Shown here in pieces: positions 41,333 to 48,601 of a stretch of 64,000 bases of DNA. Origin of the DNA: a virus; IMG/VR virus record IMGVR_UViG_3300023278_002893, positions 1-64,000 of that record; one strand, given 5' to 3'. The notes below the pieces were generated by a model that had not been told where the DNA came from, ran no database searches, and was given only the letters and a program-made list of their open reading frames with translations. How positions within the stretch are numbered: position 1 is the stretch's first letter; each line of letters begins with the position of its first letter. The translations under genes were made by a program, and so were the position numbers.

Positions 41333-41803
41333 ATGCTCTATTTTCCCATATCGCACCTTGAAATCGCCGGGCAGATCGCGGAGCTAATCAATAACTTAAG
41401 CGACCTGTCTAAGCAAAGAACAGCTGACGATATCCTTAAAGGAAAAACCCACTATGTCGTGGAGACTCACGGTAAGTTCGTGATCGGGGCGGTGGGTATC
41501 CACAAGGTCAGCTATGAACTTTCGGAACTAAAGCACCTAGTGGTTCATCCCGATTGGAGAGGCAGAAGTTTGGGCCACTTCATAAGTAAGAGAGCATTGT
41601 CAGTGTGTGGTACCCCGTCAATCTATGCCACTGTAAGAACCTCGAATCTTGCCAGCCTCAAATCTCTAACCAGATCGGGATTCGTAAAATCCCACGAAAG
41701 AATCGCAGGCGAGCATAGACTTGCTGTACTGATAAGGGCGGCTCCTAAATGCCAAGTTATAACATCTGCGTCGAGGCAGACCTTGTCCTCAGAACAAGGT
41801 TAG
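41333..41803 (+). CDS. GNAT-family N-acetyltransferase
   Basis: 156 aa. The acetyl-CoA loop motif A is VVHPDWRGRSLGHFI, followed by SLKSLTRSGF, the typical end of the fold. GNAT enzymes acetylate amines; in the amidoligase module it probably caps an amino group of the product (inference). Its last 55 nt overlap the next gene. Confidence 0.85.
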   Translation: MLYFPISHLEIAGQIAELINNLSDLSKQRTADDILKGKTHYVVETHGKFVIGAVGIHKVSYELSELKHLVVHPDWRGRSLGHFISKRALSVCGTPSIYATVRTSNLASLKSLTRSGFVKSHERIAGEHRLAVLIRAAPKCQVITSASRQTLSSEQG

Positions 41804-42957
41804 AGTGCCTCGAAGCGAAGTTCTCTGGTCAAATACACAGGGCTGAAAATTCCAGCGGGAATAAGCGTGTTACTGTCGAAACCAGGGGACTTACCGAACT
41901 AGGGAACTCCGGTACGATATCATCTTTGAATCTGAAAAACTACTACATAACGAACATCTGGTGGAGGTACGACGGGGAGGCCACCACCGACACGATGGTA
42001 TTCTCCCACGGAGAAGAAGAACAGAACGAGGCATTCGAAACTATCCTGGAACTTCTAGGAGACGAATTCGAGGAAGAAGAAATTGGGAGCGGAGAGGAAA
42101 TGATAGCAATAAATGGGCAGCCTCGACGAATCGAAGTACTGCTCACAATGATTAGTTCTCCCACAGTAGGGCGAAAGGTACTCGTTCTGGATGTTATGAA
42201 CACATTCGGTCCCCGAAACCTAAAAACATTGTCAGGAAGAACTTGGAAACCAGACGGAACGCTGGAGAAGTTCAAGTCCAGCGGCATGAACGATGCTGTA
42301 TGGTGTATTAAAGAGCTCAGACGATTTAAGGCGGAACAAAGTAGACCAGTAATCACCCATATAGGCTTCGCAGATACTAGCAGACAGATTAAAGCATGGG
42401 AAGACCTCGTCGCATTCACAAGATCACTCAACTCCTTCGAAAGGTCCGTTCTGGAAAACTGGATGCCGGCGGATGACGATGATGGCGACGAAGGTTCTCT
42501 CTACGGCCAAGGAACACATTGGACAAAAAGGTATCCCCAGCATGACGAGAACCCAAACATCACCACCACAAAGCCCCAACCTGCGATGTTCAGGGTAAGT
42601 GGAGATAATCTGGGGAAAATAATTCACCTAAGCACCGCCGAAAAAGAGGTGAGCAGGCCTACCGATGAGAGACAGCTCCCATTAAAGGAGTACCTGGAAA
42701 AAAAGGCCGAAGCCGGATCGGCAACCTCCGAAGTGGGTGTTGAAGTTTCGGCTACAGTTGGGGTGGGTGTGGTGGAGAATGGGGTGGATAAAGTGGATAC
42801 CCCCGGCACTGATACTGGCACTTCTGATGCCGGTGATAATAATGTTAGCCCTCTCTCTCGTTGTGATTGCGGGTCTCCTATATGCACCGTATGCTTTGCT
42901 GAATCTAGTGCCGTGGACGCGCTACTTCCGGGGCACAAACCGCCAACGCTTCCCTGA
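41749..42957 (+). CDS. Hypothetical protein of the amidoligase module, 402 aa
   Basis: The N-terminal 290 residues are mixed alpha/beta and acidic; a linker then leads to a C-terminal cysteine cluster (CDCGSPICTVCF) that may bind zinc. Unrecognised. The last 140 nt also encode a hydrophobic frame (see 42842), so either the C-terminus or that ORF may be the functional one. Confidence 0.65.
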   Translation: MPSYNICVEADLVLRTRLECLEAKFSGQIHRAENSSGNKRVTVETRGLTELGNSGTISSLNLKNYYITNIWWRYDGEATTDTMVFSHGEEEQNEAFETILELLGDEFEEEEIGSGEEMIAINGQPRRIEVLLTMISSPTVGRKVLVLDVMNTFGPRNLKTLSGRTWKPDGTLEKFKSSGMNDAVWCIKELRRFKAEQSRPVITHIGFADTSRQIKAWEDLVAFTRSLNSFERSVLENWMPADDDDGDEGSLYGQGTHWTKRYPQHDENPNITTTKPQPAMFRVSGDNLGKIIHLSTAEKEVSRPTDERQLPLKEYLEKKAEAGSATSEVGVEVSATVGVGVVENGVDKVDTPGTDTGTSDAGDNNVSPLSRCDCGSPICTVCFAESSAVDALLPGHKPPTLP

Positions 42958-42982
42958 CCTCTTGACTTGGAGGTACAGGTGA
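42842..42982 (+). CDS. Possible overlapping small membrane protein, 46 aa
   Basis: In a different frame over the end of the 402-aa gene: a 22-residue hydrophobic helix (MLALSLVVIAGLLYAPY...) then a basic tail. The same frame is open and hydrophobic back to an ATG at 42779. GGTGAT lies upstream. A real overlapping gene or an accident of composition. Confidence 0.35.
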   Translation: MLALSLVVIAGLLYAPYALLNLVPWTRYFRGTNRQRFPDLLTWRYR

Positions 42983-42990
42983 CGTATTAT
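42962..42990 (+). promoter_or_regulatory. Sigma-70-like promoter TTGACT-17-TATTAT
   Basis: TTGACT at 42962-42967, 17-nt spacer ending CG, TATTAT at 42985-42990, then TATACT. It would start transcription near 42997 for ruvB, the sigma factor and following genes. Confidence 0.75.
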
Positions 42991-43044
42991 TATACTTGAA
43001 TATCCATGAGAACTTATTATCTTATTTTAATCTGAGGTATTTTT

Positions 43045-44076
43045 ATGATTACGCTCGACACTTTTATCGGGAACACCGAACTAATTCAGCTCCTGAAAAT
43101 AGAAGTAATGGCAGCAAGAATGCGCAACAAAGAAATGCCCCACGTTTTACTAAAAGGCCCGGCTGGGTGCGGAAAGACTACCCTCGGAGAGGTACTCGCA
43201 CGCGAATTTGGAGGGGAGCTGACAACGCTCACCCCCAATACCGCAAAGAACGCGGACGACTTAAGAAAGTTCTTCCTGGAGATGCCGGATCAGGGGTACG
43301 ATGAGGAAGGCAAAATAGTTGGTAAAATAGATCCTCAAATCGTATTCATCGACGAGGTTCACCAACTGTCTCTGCTAGCCCAGGAGCTGTTGGGAATCGC
43401 AATGCATGACTGGAGACTTCCTGTCAGGGTAGGGGGCAAGGATGAGTTCGAATGGGTACCTAGATTTACATTAGTGGGTGCAACTACCGTACCTGGAAAA
43501 CTATCTAAACCCTTCCGAGACAGATTCAAGGTACAAGCCCTGTTCGAAACCTATTCCCACAGAGAATCTCTAGAGATAGTAGATGTTCACGCCAGGAATG
43601 AAGGTCTCCAGCTGGGTGAGGGTGTCTCAGATTCGATAGCAAAGAGATCCAGAGGAGTGGGACGTCTCTTGGTAAGGTATTTAGACAGACTTGCATCAGC
43701 GGCAGTGGTGGCATCTCAGGTCAGACCGGAGGGAAGTAATGTTATTACTTTACCTCTTGCAAATAAAATGTTTGCAGATTTCCTAAAAGTGGACGATCGG
43801 GGGCTGACGAAAACGGACATAAAGATCTTAAAGCAGCTCCACCTTCTGGAAGATCCAGTAGGATTAGATACCCTAGCTGCGATAACCAACGAAGAAAAAT
43901 CTACCATAGAACAAGAAATTGAACCATATTTAGTGCAGGAGGGGCTACTAGCCCGAACTAAACGTGGTCGAGTTATAACAGACGAAGGCAGACGATATTT
44001 ACACACCGCCGGCTACATCAAACTGGCGCCTACCTCGGCGAGAGGGGGCCGCATTATGGGAGCATCGGAGAAATGA
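43045..44076 (+). CDS. ruvB: RuvB-like Holliday junction branch-migration ATPase
   Basis: 343 aa, the usual RuvB length. Walker A GPAGCGKT (38-45), Walker B IVFIDEVH, the RuvB sensor segment FTLVGATTVPGKLSKPFRDRF with arginine finger, and the C-terminal winged helix (GLDTLAAITNEE...DEGRRYL). Drives branch migration of recombination junctions. No ruvA is seen, so it may use host RuvA or act alone. GAGGT precedes the ATG; overlaps the sigma gene by 4 nt. Confidence 0.93.
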   Translation: MITLDTFIGNTELIQLLKIEVMAARMRNKEMPHVLLKGPAGCGKTTLGEVLAREFGGELTTLTPNTAKNADDLRKFFLEMPDQGYDEEGKIVGKIDPQIVFIDEVHQLSLLAQELLGIAMHDWRLPVRVGGKDEFEWVPRFTLVGATTVPGKLSKPFRDRFKVQALFETYSHRESLEIVDVHARNEGLQLGEGVSDSIAKRSRGVGRLLVRYLDRLASAAVVASQVRPEGSNVITLPLANKMFADFLKVDDRGLTKTDIKILKQLHLLEDPVGLDTLAAITNEEKSTIEQEIEPYLVQEGLLARTKRGRVITDEGRRYLHTAGYIKLAPTSARGGRIMGASEK

Positions 44077-44909
44077 GTCGAGGAAGCGTAGAGTATCTGA
44101 AGAAAAAACTTAAGGGTCCCATCCTAGAAGAAATCATCGACCCCGCGGACTACTCGCGCGACGACATCATGAAGTCATACTTCCGAGAAATCTTATTCCT
44201 AGCGTCTCGTTTTACTCGCCCCTACGTAGATTACGAAGACCTGGTAGATGAGGGAATCATAGGATTGCTTGACGCGATCAAAAGATTCGACATCAAAAAG
44301 GCCAATAACAATCCCAAGGCATTCCACAACCTCGCTATCGTCCGTATAAAGAGCCATATGTTCGAATTCTTCCTAGCGAACAATACTCAATATACGATTC
44401 CGAACTACATGGCACGGGCAATGGAATTGCTCGGACAAATTCGAGCCACTATCAGCAACTCCAACTACCGAGGGAACAAACAGGAAGCTCTTCGACACCT
44501 CGTATGTGAAGACTTCGAGAACACCGCGGCTCCCGAGGCTGTCAAGAAACTAGGGGTAGTGAAAGGCAAGATGCAACGACTTGCTATCAGCTCCGCTAAG
44601 AGCTATGAAGATATGGTACTTACAGTATTGAAGGTCGAAAGGGACATCGAAAGCTACGAAACGCCCGGCAGTGAGGTAGAACCCACACCAGAAGAAATCA
44701 CTGCGGACAGGGAATATATAGAGAAATTCCTGGACAACCTAAATCCCGACGCAAAGGCTGTCATCACCATGGTCTTAGAGGGCAAGTCCCTGAAGGAAGC
44801 TGGTAGAGAGCGTGGATTCTCTCGTGAACGGGCGCGGCAAATCAAAGAGGCTACGATGAAATACTTCAGGGCCACGCCTATGTACAAAGAATCCGTAGAA
44901 AAAGAATAA
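44073..44909 (+). CDS. Sigma-70 family RNA polymerase sigma factor
   Basis: 278 aa. Region 2: YEDLVDEGIIGLLDAIKRFD (core binding) followed by an aromatic stretch for -10 melting. Region 4 helix-turn-helix: LKEAGRERGFSRERARQIKE near the C-terminus, for -35 reading. Region 1.1 is absent. It could redirect host RNA polymerase or serve the phage's own polymerase; neither is shown. It is driven by the 42962 promoter, one of the recurring set it might itself recognise. Confidence 0.9.
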   Translation: MSRGSVEYLKKKLKGPILEEIIDPADYSRDDIMKSYFREILFLASRFTRPYVDYEDLVDEGIIGLLDAIKRFDIKKANNNPKAFHNLAIVRIKSHMFEFFLANNTQYTIPNYMARAMELLGQIRATISNSNYRGNKQEALRHLVCEDFENTAAPEAVKKLGVVKGKMQRLAISSAKSYEDMVLTVLKVERDIESYETPGSEVEPTPEEITADREYIEKFLDNLNPDAKAVITMVLEGKSLKEAGRERGFSRERARQIKEATMKYFRATPMYKESVEKE

Positions 44910-44911
44910 TA

Positions 44912-44932
44912 GCGTTCCCTGAGGGGGAACGT
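44912..44932 (+). other. Stem-loop between sigma and cca genes
   Basis: CGTTCCC (44913-44919) pairs with GGGAACG (44925-44931). No U-tract; possible partial terminator or processing site. Confidence 0.45.
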
Positions 44933-44944
44933 TAGGAGGTCCTA

Positions 44945-46426
44945 ATGAAGCGACTAAGAGCACTGCGGGAGCTTCGAAAAGAGTTAGGGGCAGAAGTTTT
45001 CTTGGTTGGAGGAACGGTCAGAGACCTGATCCGACGAAGAGAACCCAACGACCTGGACGTTATGGTACGAGGAATCGCCCCCGCTGAATTCGAAACTTTC
45101 CTACGTAAAAGGGGTGCCCTAGAACTTGTAGGTGCATCCTTCGGAGTATATCTTTTCAGACCCACCGAAGAGGGAGGGCAGATCGAGATCGCATTCCCCA
45201 GAACTGAAATTAGCACGGGCGACAAGCACGGTGAGAGTGGTTGGAATGCCGTTCCGGACACCGATCTATCCGTGGAAGAAGATTCAAAAAGACGAGATTT
45301 CACTATCAATGCGATGTATCTCAGCATTGATGATGTGACAGAGAGCGGAGAGTTTAAGCGCGAGCGCGTGATTGATTTTCATAACGGGTTGGATCACATA
45401 AAGAAACGCCTTATCGTAGCAGTGGGAGATCCCGAAGAGAGGATTGAAGAAGATCCACTACGTATGATGAGGGCAATGGTTCTAATAGCCCGAACCGGTT
45501 ATCGTTTGGAGGGCAACACCTTCGGCGCGATCAAAAGAAACGTTGGAAAGGTACAATCAGTGTCCGCTGAACGTATCCGAGATGAGTTCATAAAGATCAT
45601 GGAGGCGGAGAAACCTTCTCGCGGATTCAAAGCCATGTCCAGAACTGAACTTCTAGGAATAATCTTTCCAGAACTACACGCATGTACAGGCTGCGGTCAA
45701 AACCCCAAGTACCACTCGTACCCAGTCTTCGAACACAGCATCACAGCGGCAGACGCAGCTTGCTCCCTGACTGACAGGTTAGATGTTAGGTTCGCAGCAC
45801 TTTGCCACGATTTGGGAAAGGTTCCTACGCGGGAAGTGCGCCCGGGAGGTGATGGCCCAAACGACGTCTCGTTCCATAACCACGAGATGGCATCCTGTAA
45901 GCTGACTTACGCTTTCATGTGCCGATTGAAGTTCCCAAAGAAGTTCACCGACGCGGTGATTGCGTTAGTACGAATGCATCAATATAAATACGATCGAGAG
46001 TGGACCGATAAGGCTGTGCGAAGGTTCATTCGGAACATCGGACTCACCCGGGCAGACCTGGACGATCTCGAAAACCACCCCCAGTTCCTACTCAGGATGG
46101 CGGATCGAATGGGAAACCAACTGAAAGTACACCTCCCCGTAACCATCAAACAGAGAGACTTTCAGGGGCGACTTCGAGAAGTGTATGAAAGCTCAGGAGC
46201 CCACAGCCTTCGGGACTTGAAGATCAATGGTCGAGATCTCATAGAACGATTCGTGATCGCTACGGGTCCTGTAGTGGGTAAGGTAATTGCCCACCTGTTT
46301 GACGCGGTGGAGGAAGCTCCGGAACTAAACAACAGGGACGACCTTTTCCGTCTTGCCGGATTGTTCCTAGAGGAGGAAGAAAATGGAAGTGATCAAACTA
46401 ACCGAGTCAGCTCAAGTACAAGCTAA
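44945..46426 (+). CDS. cca: tRNA CCA-adding enzyme / nucleotidyltransferase with HD domain
   Basis: 493 aa. Class II nucleotidyltransferase head: GGTVRD (22-27), DLD metal pair (Asp36, Asp38), RRDFTINAM and EERIEEDPLRMMRA. A C-terminal HD domain has His288-Asp289 in CHDLGK. Adds CCA to tRNA 3' ends; the HD part may remove phosphates. Four phage tRNAs here (Ala, Phe, Ser-GGA, Cys) lack encoded CCA, so the phage supplies the enzyme they need. AGGAGGT precedes the ATG. Confidence 0.93.
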   Translation: MKRLRALRELRKELGAEVFLVGGTVRDLIRRREPNDLDVMVRGIAPAEFETFLRKRGALELVGASFGVYLFRPTEEGGQIEIAFPRTEISTGDKHGESGWNAVPDTDLSVEEDSKRRDFTINAMYLSIDDVTESGEFKRERVIDFHNGLDHIKKRLIVAVGDPEERIEEDPLRMMRAMVLIARTGYRLEGNTFGAIKRNVGKVQSVSAERIRDEFIKIMEAEKPSRGFKAMSRTELLGIIFPELHACTGCGQNPKYHSYPVFEHSITAADAACSLTDRLDVRFAALCHDLGKVPTREVRPGGDGPNDVSFHNHEMASCKLTYAFMCRLKFPKKFTDAVIALVRMHQYKYDREWTDKAVRRFIRNIGLTRADLDDLENHPQFLLRMADRMGNQLKVHLPVTIKQRDFQGRLREVYESSGAHSLRDLKINGRDLIERFVIATGPVVGKVIAHLFDAVEEAPELNNRDDLFRLAGLFLEEEENGSDQTNRVSSSTS

Positions 46427-46718
46427 GGAACTGCTGGCAAGAGAATCAGAAGCACCTGCGGGTCTGAGAGTGGAGGCAGTAGCGGGGAGCTGTAATAACT
46501 TGCAGTATAGAATAGGATGGGACAATCCCAAGGAAGGGGATGAGGTTTTTACTTATCCAAATGGAATGGTTGTCATGGTAGACCAGAAATCCTCTGCGAT
46601 GCTGAAGGGCAGCGTCCTAGAATTTCACAACACAAGCGAAGGATCTGGCTTCGAGGTCATCAATCCTCGTTCCACAGGATGTTCCGGTTGTGAGTGCGGT
46701 AATGGTTCTAATGTCTAA
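46383..46718 (+). CDS. A-type iron-sulfur carrier (IscA/HesB-like)
   Basis: 111 aa. Pattern of A-type carriers: start VIKLTESAQVQAKELL, a GSCNNLQY strand (compare GGCSGFQY) and a C-terminal cysteine pair region (CSGCECGNG; compare CGCG). Three conserved Cys positions are present, so it could carry a cluster. Such carriers are rare in phages; the radical SAM enzyme far downstream needs Fe-S clusters (possible link). Overlaps the end of cca by 44 nt. Confidence 0.85.
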   Translation: MEVIKLTESAQVQAKELLARESEAPAGLRVEAVAGSCNNLQYRIGWDNPKEGDEVFTYPNGMVVMVDQKSSAMLKGSVLEFHNTSEGSGFEVINPRSTGCSGCECGNGSNV

Positions 46719-46774
46719 ACGGTGTTAAGTAGCACGTAAGTGGCGGGGCACTGACCTAAACCCGCGCCGTTTAG
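46715..46774 (+). ncRNA. Structured 3' UTR element
   Basis: CTAAACGG (46715-46722) pairs with CCGTTTAG (46767-46774), enclosing GCGGG (46743-46747) paired with CCCGC (46761-46765). The 5' strand contains the stop codon of the Fe-S carrier. It directly precedes the terminator. Confidence 0.5.
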
Positions 46775-46778
46775 TAGA

Positions 46779-46812
46779 AAAGCCCACACTAATAGCACAG
46801 TGTGGGCTTTTT
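46779..46812 (+). terminator. Strong intrinsic terminator
   Basis: A perfect 12-bp stem AAAGCCCACACT/AGTGTGGGCTTT with an 8-nt loop, ending in T5. It closes the ruvB-sigma-cca operon and isolates the following non-coding locus. Confidence 0.93.
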
Positions 46813-47263
46813 GCGTTCGGCTCCCGTCCTGACGGAGGCGAACGTCGGGGTCAAATTCGATCCTGGTTGTCACATAGGAGATCCTCTCTCTGTGAGTAAA
46901 ATAGGGCTGAGTTTAGATACCAAAAGATGGGAAAGGCAGCAGGCAAGTAGCCACATAACCTGCCCTACTGGTGCTTTTGGAATTCATCTATTCTCTTGCT
47001 CCGACTTTTGATGTCAAGATTCCTCGACAACCTTACTCCCCAGGCCCAATATCCAAAGTAGGGGCGCCAACGCCTCGAAAGCGGTGCGGGCCTCCCCGAC
47101 CTGTCTCGCAGTAGTTACCCTGAAGGGAAGCTGGATGGGAAGAACGCTGCGAACTCAGAACCCGGGCTCAATCGTATTTGACCTTAAGTCGGAAGACATC
47201 GTTGGATCACGGTTCGGAGATCTTTTCTGAACTATCTAACGGCTCCTGTCTTTCTATAGTACT

Positions 47264-47582
47264 GTGGGGTAGTTTATACCTGGATTAAAACGGTACGTGT
47301 GTTGACCTTGGATCTTGGGAAAAAGTGAAAGTTTTCCCCCGGGGTTCAGATAAGAGTTCATGTGGCCAGATCACATTTCCTCCCCGAATCTGAATTCATT
47401 ATCCAATACTTCATCACTTCTTACAGACATACAAGAACGAACCCGGTGTTCCTCGGCCAGAAACATTTCGCCAAGGTGACCTACGGCCGTTCTCTATGCA
47501 TTAAGCCCTGATGTATGGGGCTGAAGCGCGCGTGTCTGTAAGAAGCGTATTTAGCAACGTTCGAATCGTTGCCCCCACTCCA
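47264..47582 (+). ncRNA. tRNA-like (tmRNA-like) RNA with about 246-nt insertion
   Basis: GTGGGG at 47264-47269 pairs with CCCCAC at 47573-47578. A D-arm follows (GTTT/AAAC, loop with GG), then GTACGT (47293-47298) pairing GCGTAT (47545-47550) in the anticodon-stem position, and a canonical T-arm CAACG-TTCGAAT-CGTTG (47555-47571), then U and CCA. The 246-nt insert between the half-stems is itself folded. This is the overall plan of a tmRNA, but no tag-peptide frame is evident and the alanine identity pair G3-U70 and A73 are absent. Alternatives: a tRNA mimic inside a giant RNA, or an interrupted tRNA. A terminator follows 10 nt later. Confidence 0.6.
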
Positions 47583-47592
47583 GTATCTTTTG

Positions 47593-47618
47593 CGGAGGAG
47601 TGTTACCTCTTCCGTTTT
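47593..47618 (+). terminator. Intrinsic terminator after the tRNA-like RNA
   Basis: CGGAGGAG pairs with CTCTTCCG (one G-U) around TGTTAC, followed by TTTT. It sits 10 nt after the tRNA-like CCA end. Confidence 0.6.
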
Positions 47619-48179
47619 AGCACCTACACTAACTCCAGTAGGTGCCCGTTAATCTAAATAACAATTCCAGACAGCGTGCTACCCTATATTAGAGTGGGTA
47701 CGTTCAATCGGATCTGTTTATAAGATTACGGTGAGCCACTGAGAACTACTAATTCCCAGTAGGAGTGTAATTCTATTGATGTACTAGTTAAAGTAAAAAA
47801 CCTGGTTGACGGGGGAATCGGTCTGAAGGAAAGTCTTGGAAACACTTGCGGAACTATTGAACTGAAGCCGGATTAGTGAGTATAGCAACCACCAACCCAA
47901 AGCGAATGCTTGACTTGCGTTCAAGAGGGTGTGGTGTGGGAGCTGAAAGCGGAGGTGGATGTGACCTAGCAACAAAAGTACGGAAGAGACTGGAATGATG
48001 ACGGATTTCTGGTTTTCTACTTCTGCGAAGAATGGCTAATGTGCGACCTTGTGGGGATCAATGTAACCCAGTCTTGAACTGGGAAGCTTCCTGCCGGGAC
48101 TTCAGAACCATACTTCTTTCCTACCACGCAAATTTGGTTCGCCAACATCACTGCCTGGCGGGGAAGAGGGTACTCTCGG

Positions 48180-48215
48180 GTCGGGGGAGTAGTGTCCTCC
48201 GACAATATTTTTTTT
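48180..48215 (+). terminator. Terminator-like hairpin inside the non-coding locus
   Basis: GTCGGGGGA pairs with TCCTCCGAC (one G-U) around GTAGTG, followed by AATA and T8. It may end a transcript that starts after 47620, leaving 48216-48600 as a separate leader or RNA. Confidence 0.6.
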
Positions 48216-48601
48216 ACGAGATAGAACTGGTTTAGTCCGTATACTACCCTCGGATGTGCCATAGTTAGGGAAGGTAATCTCCCATCATAGCGAAGAAGCT
48301 TAGACTGATGGGACTGAACTAACTGTGAAGCTGCCTTGTTTATGGAAAAGACGGACCTCCGTGTTAAGTGAAAACCAATTAACTCTGTCAACTTAAGAGA
48401 CAGAAAAGAGCGGTGGAAACTTAAGGCGGGTGGAGTATCTTAGCGTTGGGGTTTTCGATAAAGGCTTTGTGGCCCATACCCTTGGAAGCAATTAGTCAAA
48501 GTAAGTGCGGAAGGTAAGAGATTAGATCTCTCGGCAATCAACAAGGACCTACCCCAGAGTAGGGGATACTTGGAAATGTTCCTTAGAAACGGAGTTCAAC
48601 A

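Larger units (their letters stand above)
46813..48600 (+). ncRNA. Large structured non-coding RNA locus (about 1.8 kb)
   Basis: No believable gene on either strand: the longest ORFs are short, antisense and without family signature. Yet the stretch is full of complementary segments on the + strand, including CGTTCG/CGAACG (46814-46844), TTCAGAT/ATCTGAA, CTTCTTACAGAC/GTCTGTAAGAAG (47417-47428 with 47534-47545), GCACCTAC/GTAGGTGC (47620-47645), GTTTAGTCC/GGACTGAAC (48230-48238 with 48311-48319), CCCATCA/TGATGGG (48281-48312) and AAGGA/TCCTT near the 3' end. It contains a tRNA-like element and two terminator-like hairpins, so it may hold two or three transcripts. Size and position in a tRNA-rich phage recall the giant GOLLD and ROOL RNAs, but identity is not shown. 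It runs into the next start codon. Confidence 0.7.

Noticed and set aside
47299-47544. Group I or group II intron inside a tRNA
   Set aside because: No P7/R/S-type core words and no domain V hairpin were found; position 33 of the supposed anticodon loop would not be U.
47820-48530. RNase P RNA
   Set aside because: AGGAAAGTC and ACAGAA appear and could pair in part, but GGTAAGAG lies outside them in the wrong order and the GGCUUA element is missing.
46813-48600. Ribosomal RNA in the gene-free locus
   Set aside because: Scattered words similar to 16S rRNA (GATCCTGG, TTGACGGGGG, GATTAGAT) occur, but in the wrong order and spacing, and the decoding-site and anti-Shine-Dalgarno sequences are absent. 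Chance matches are the simpler reading.
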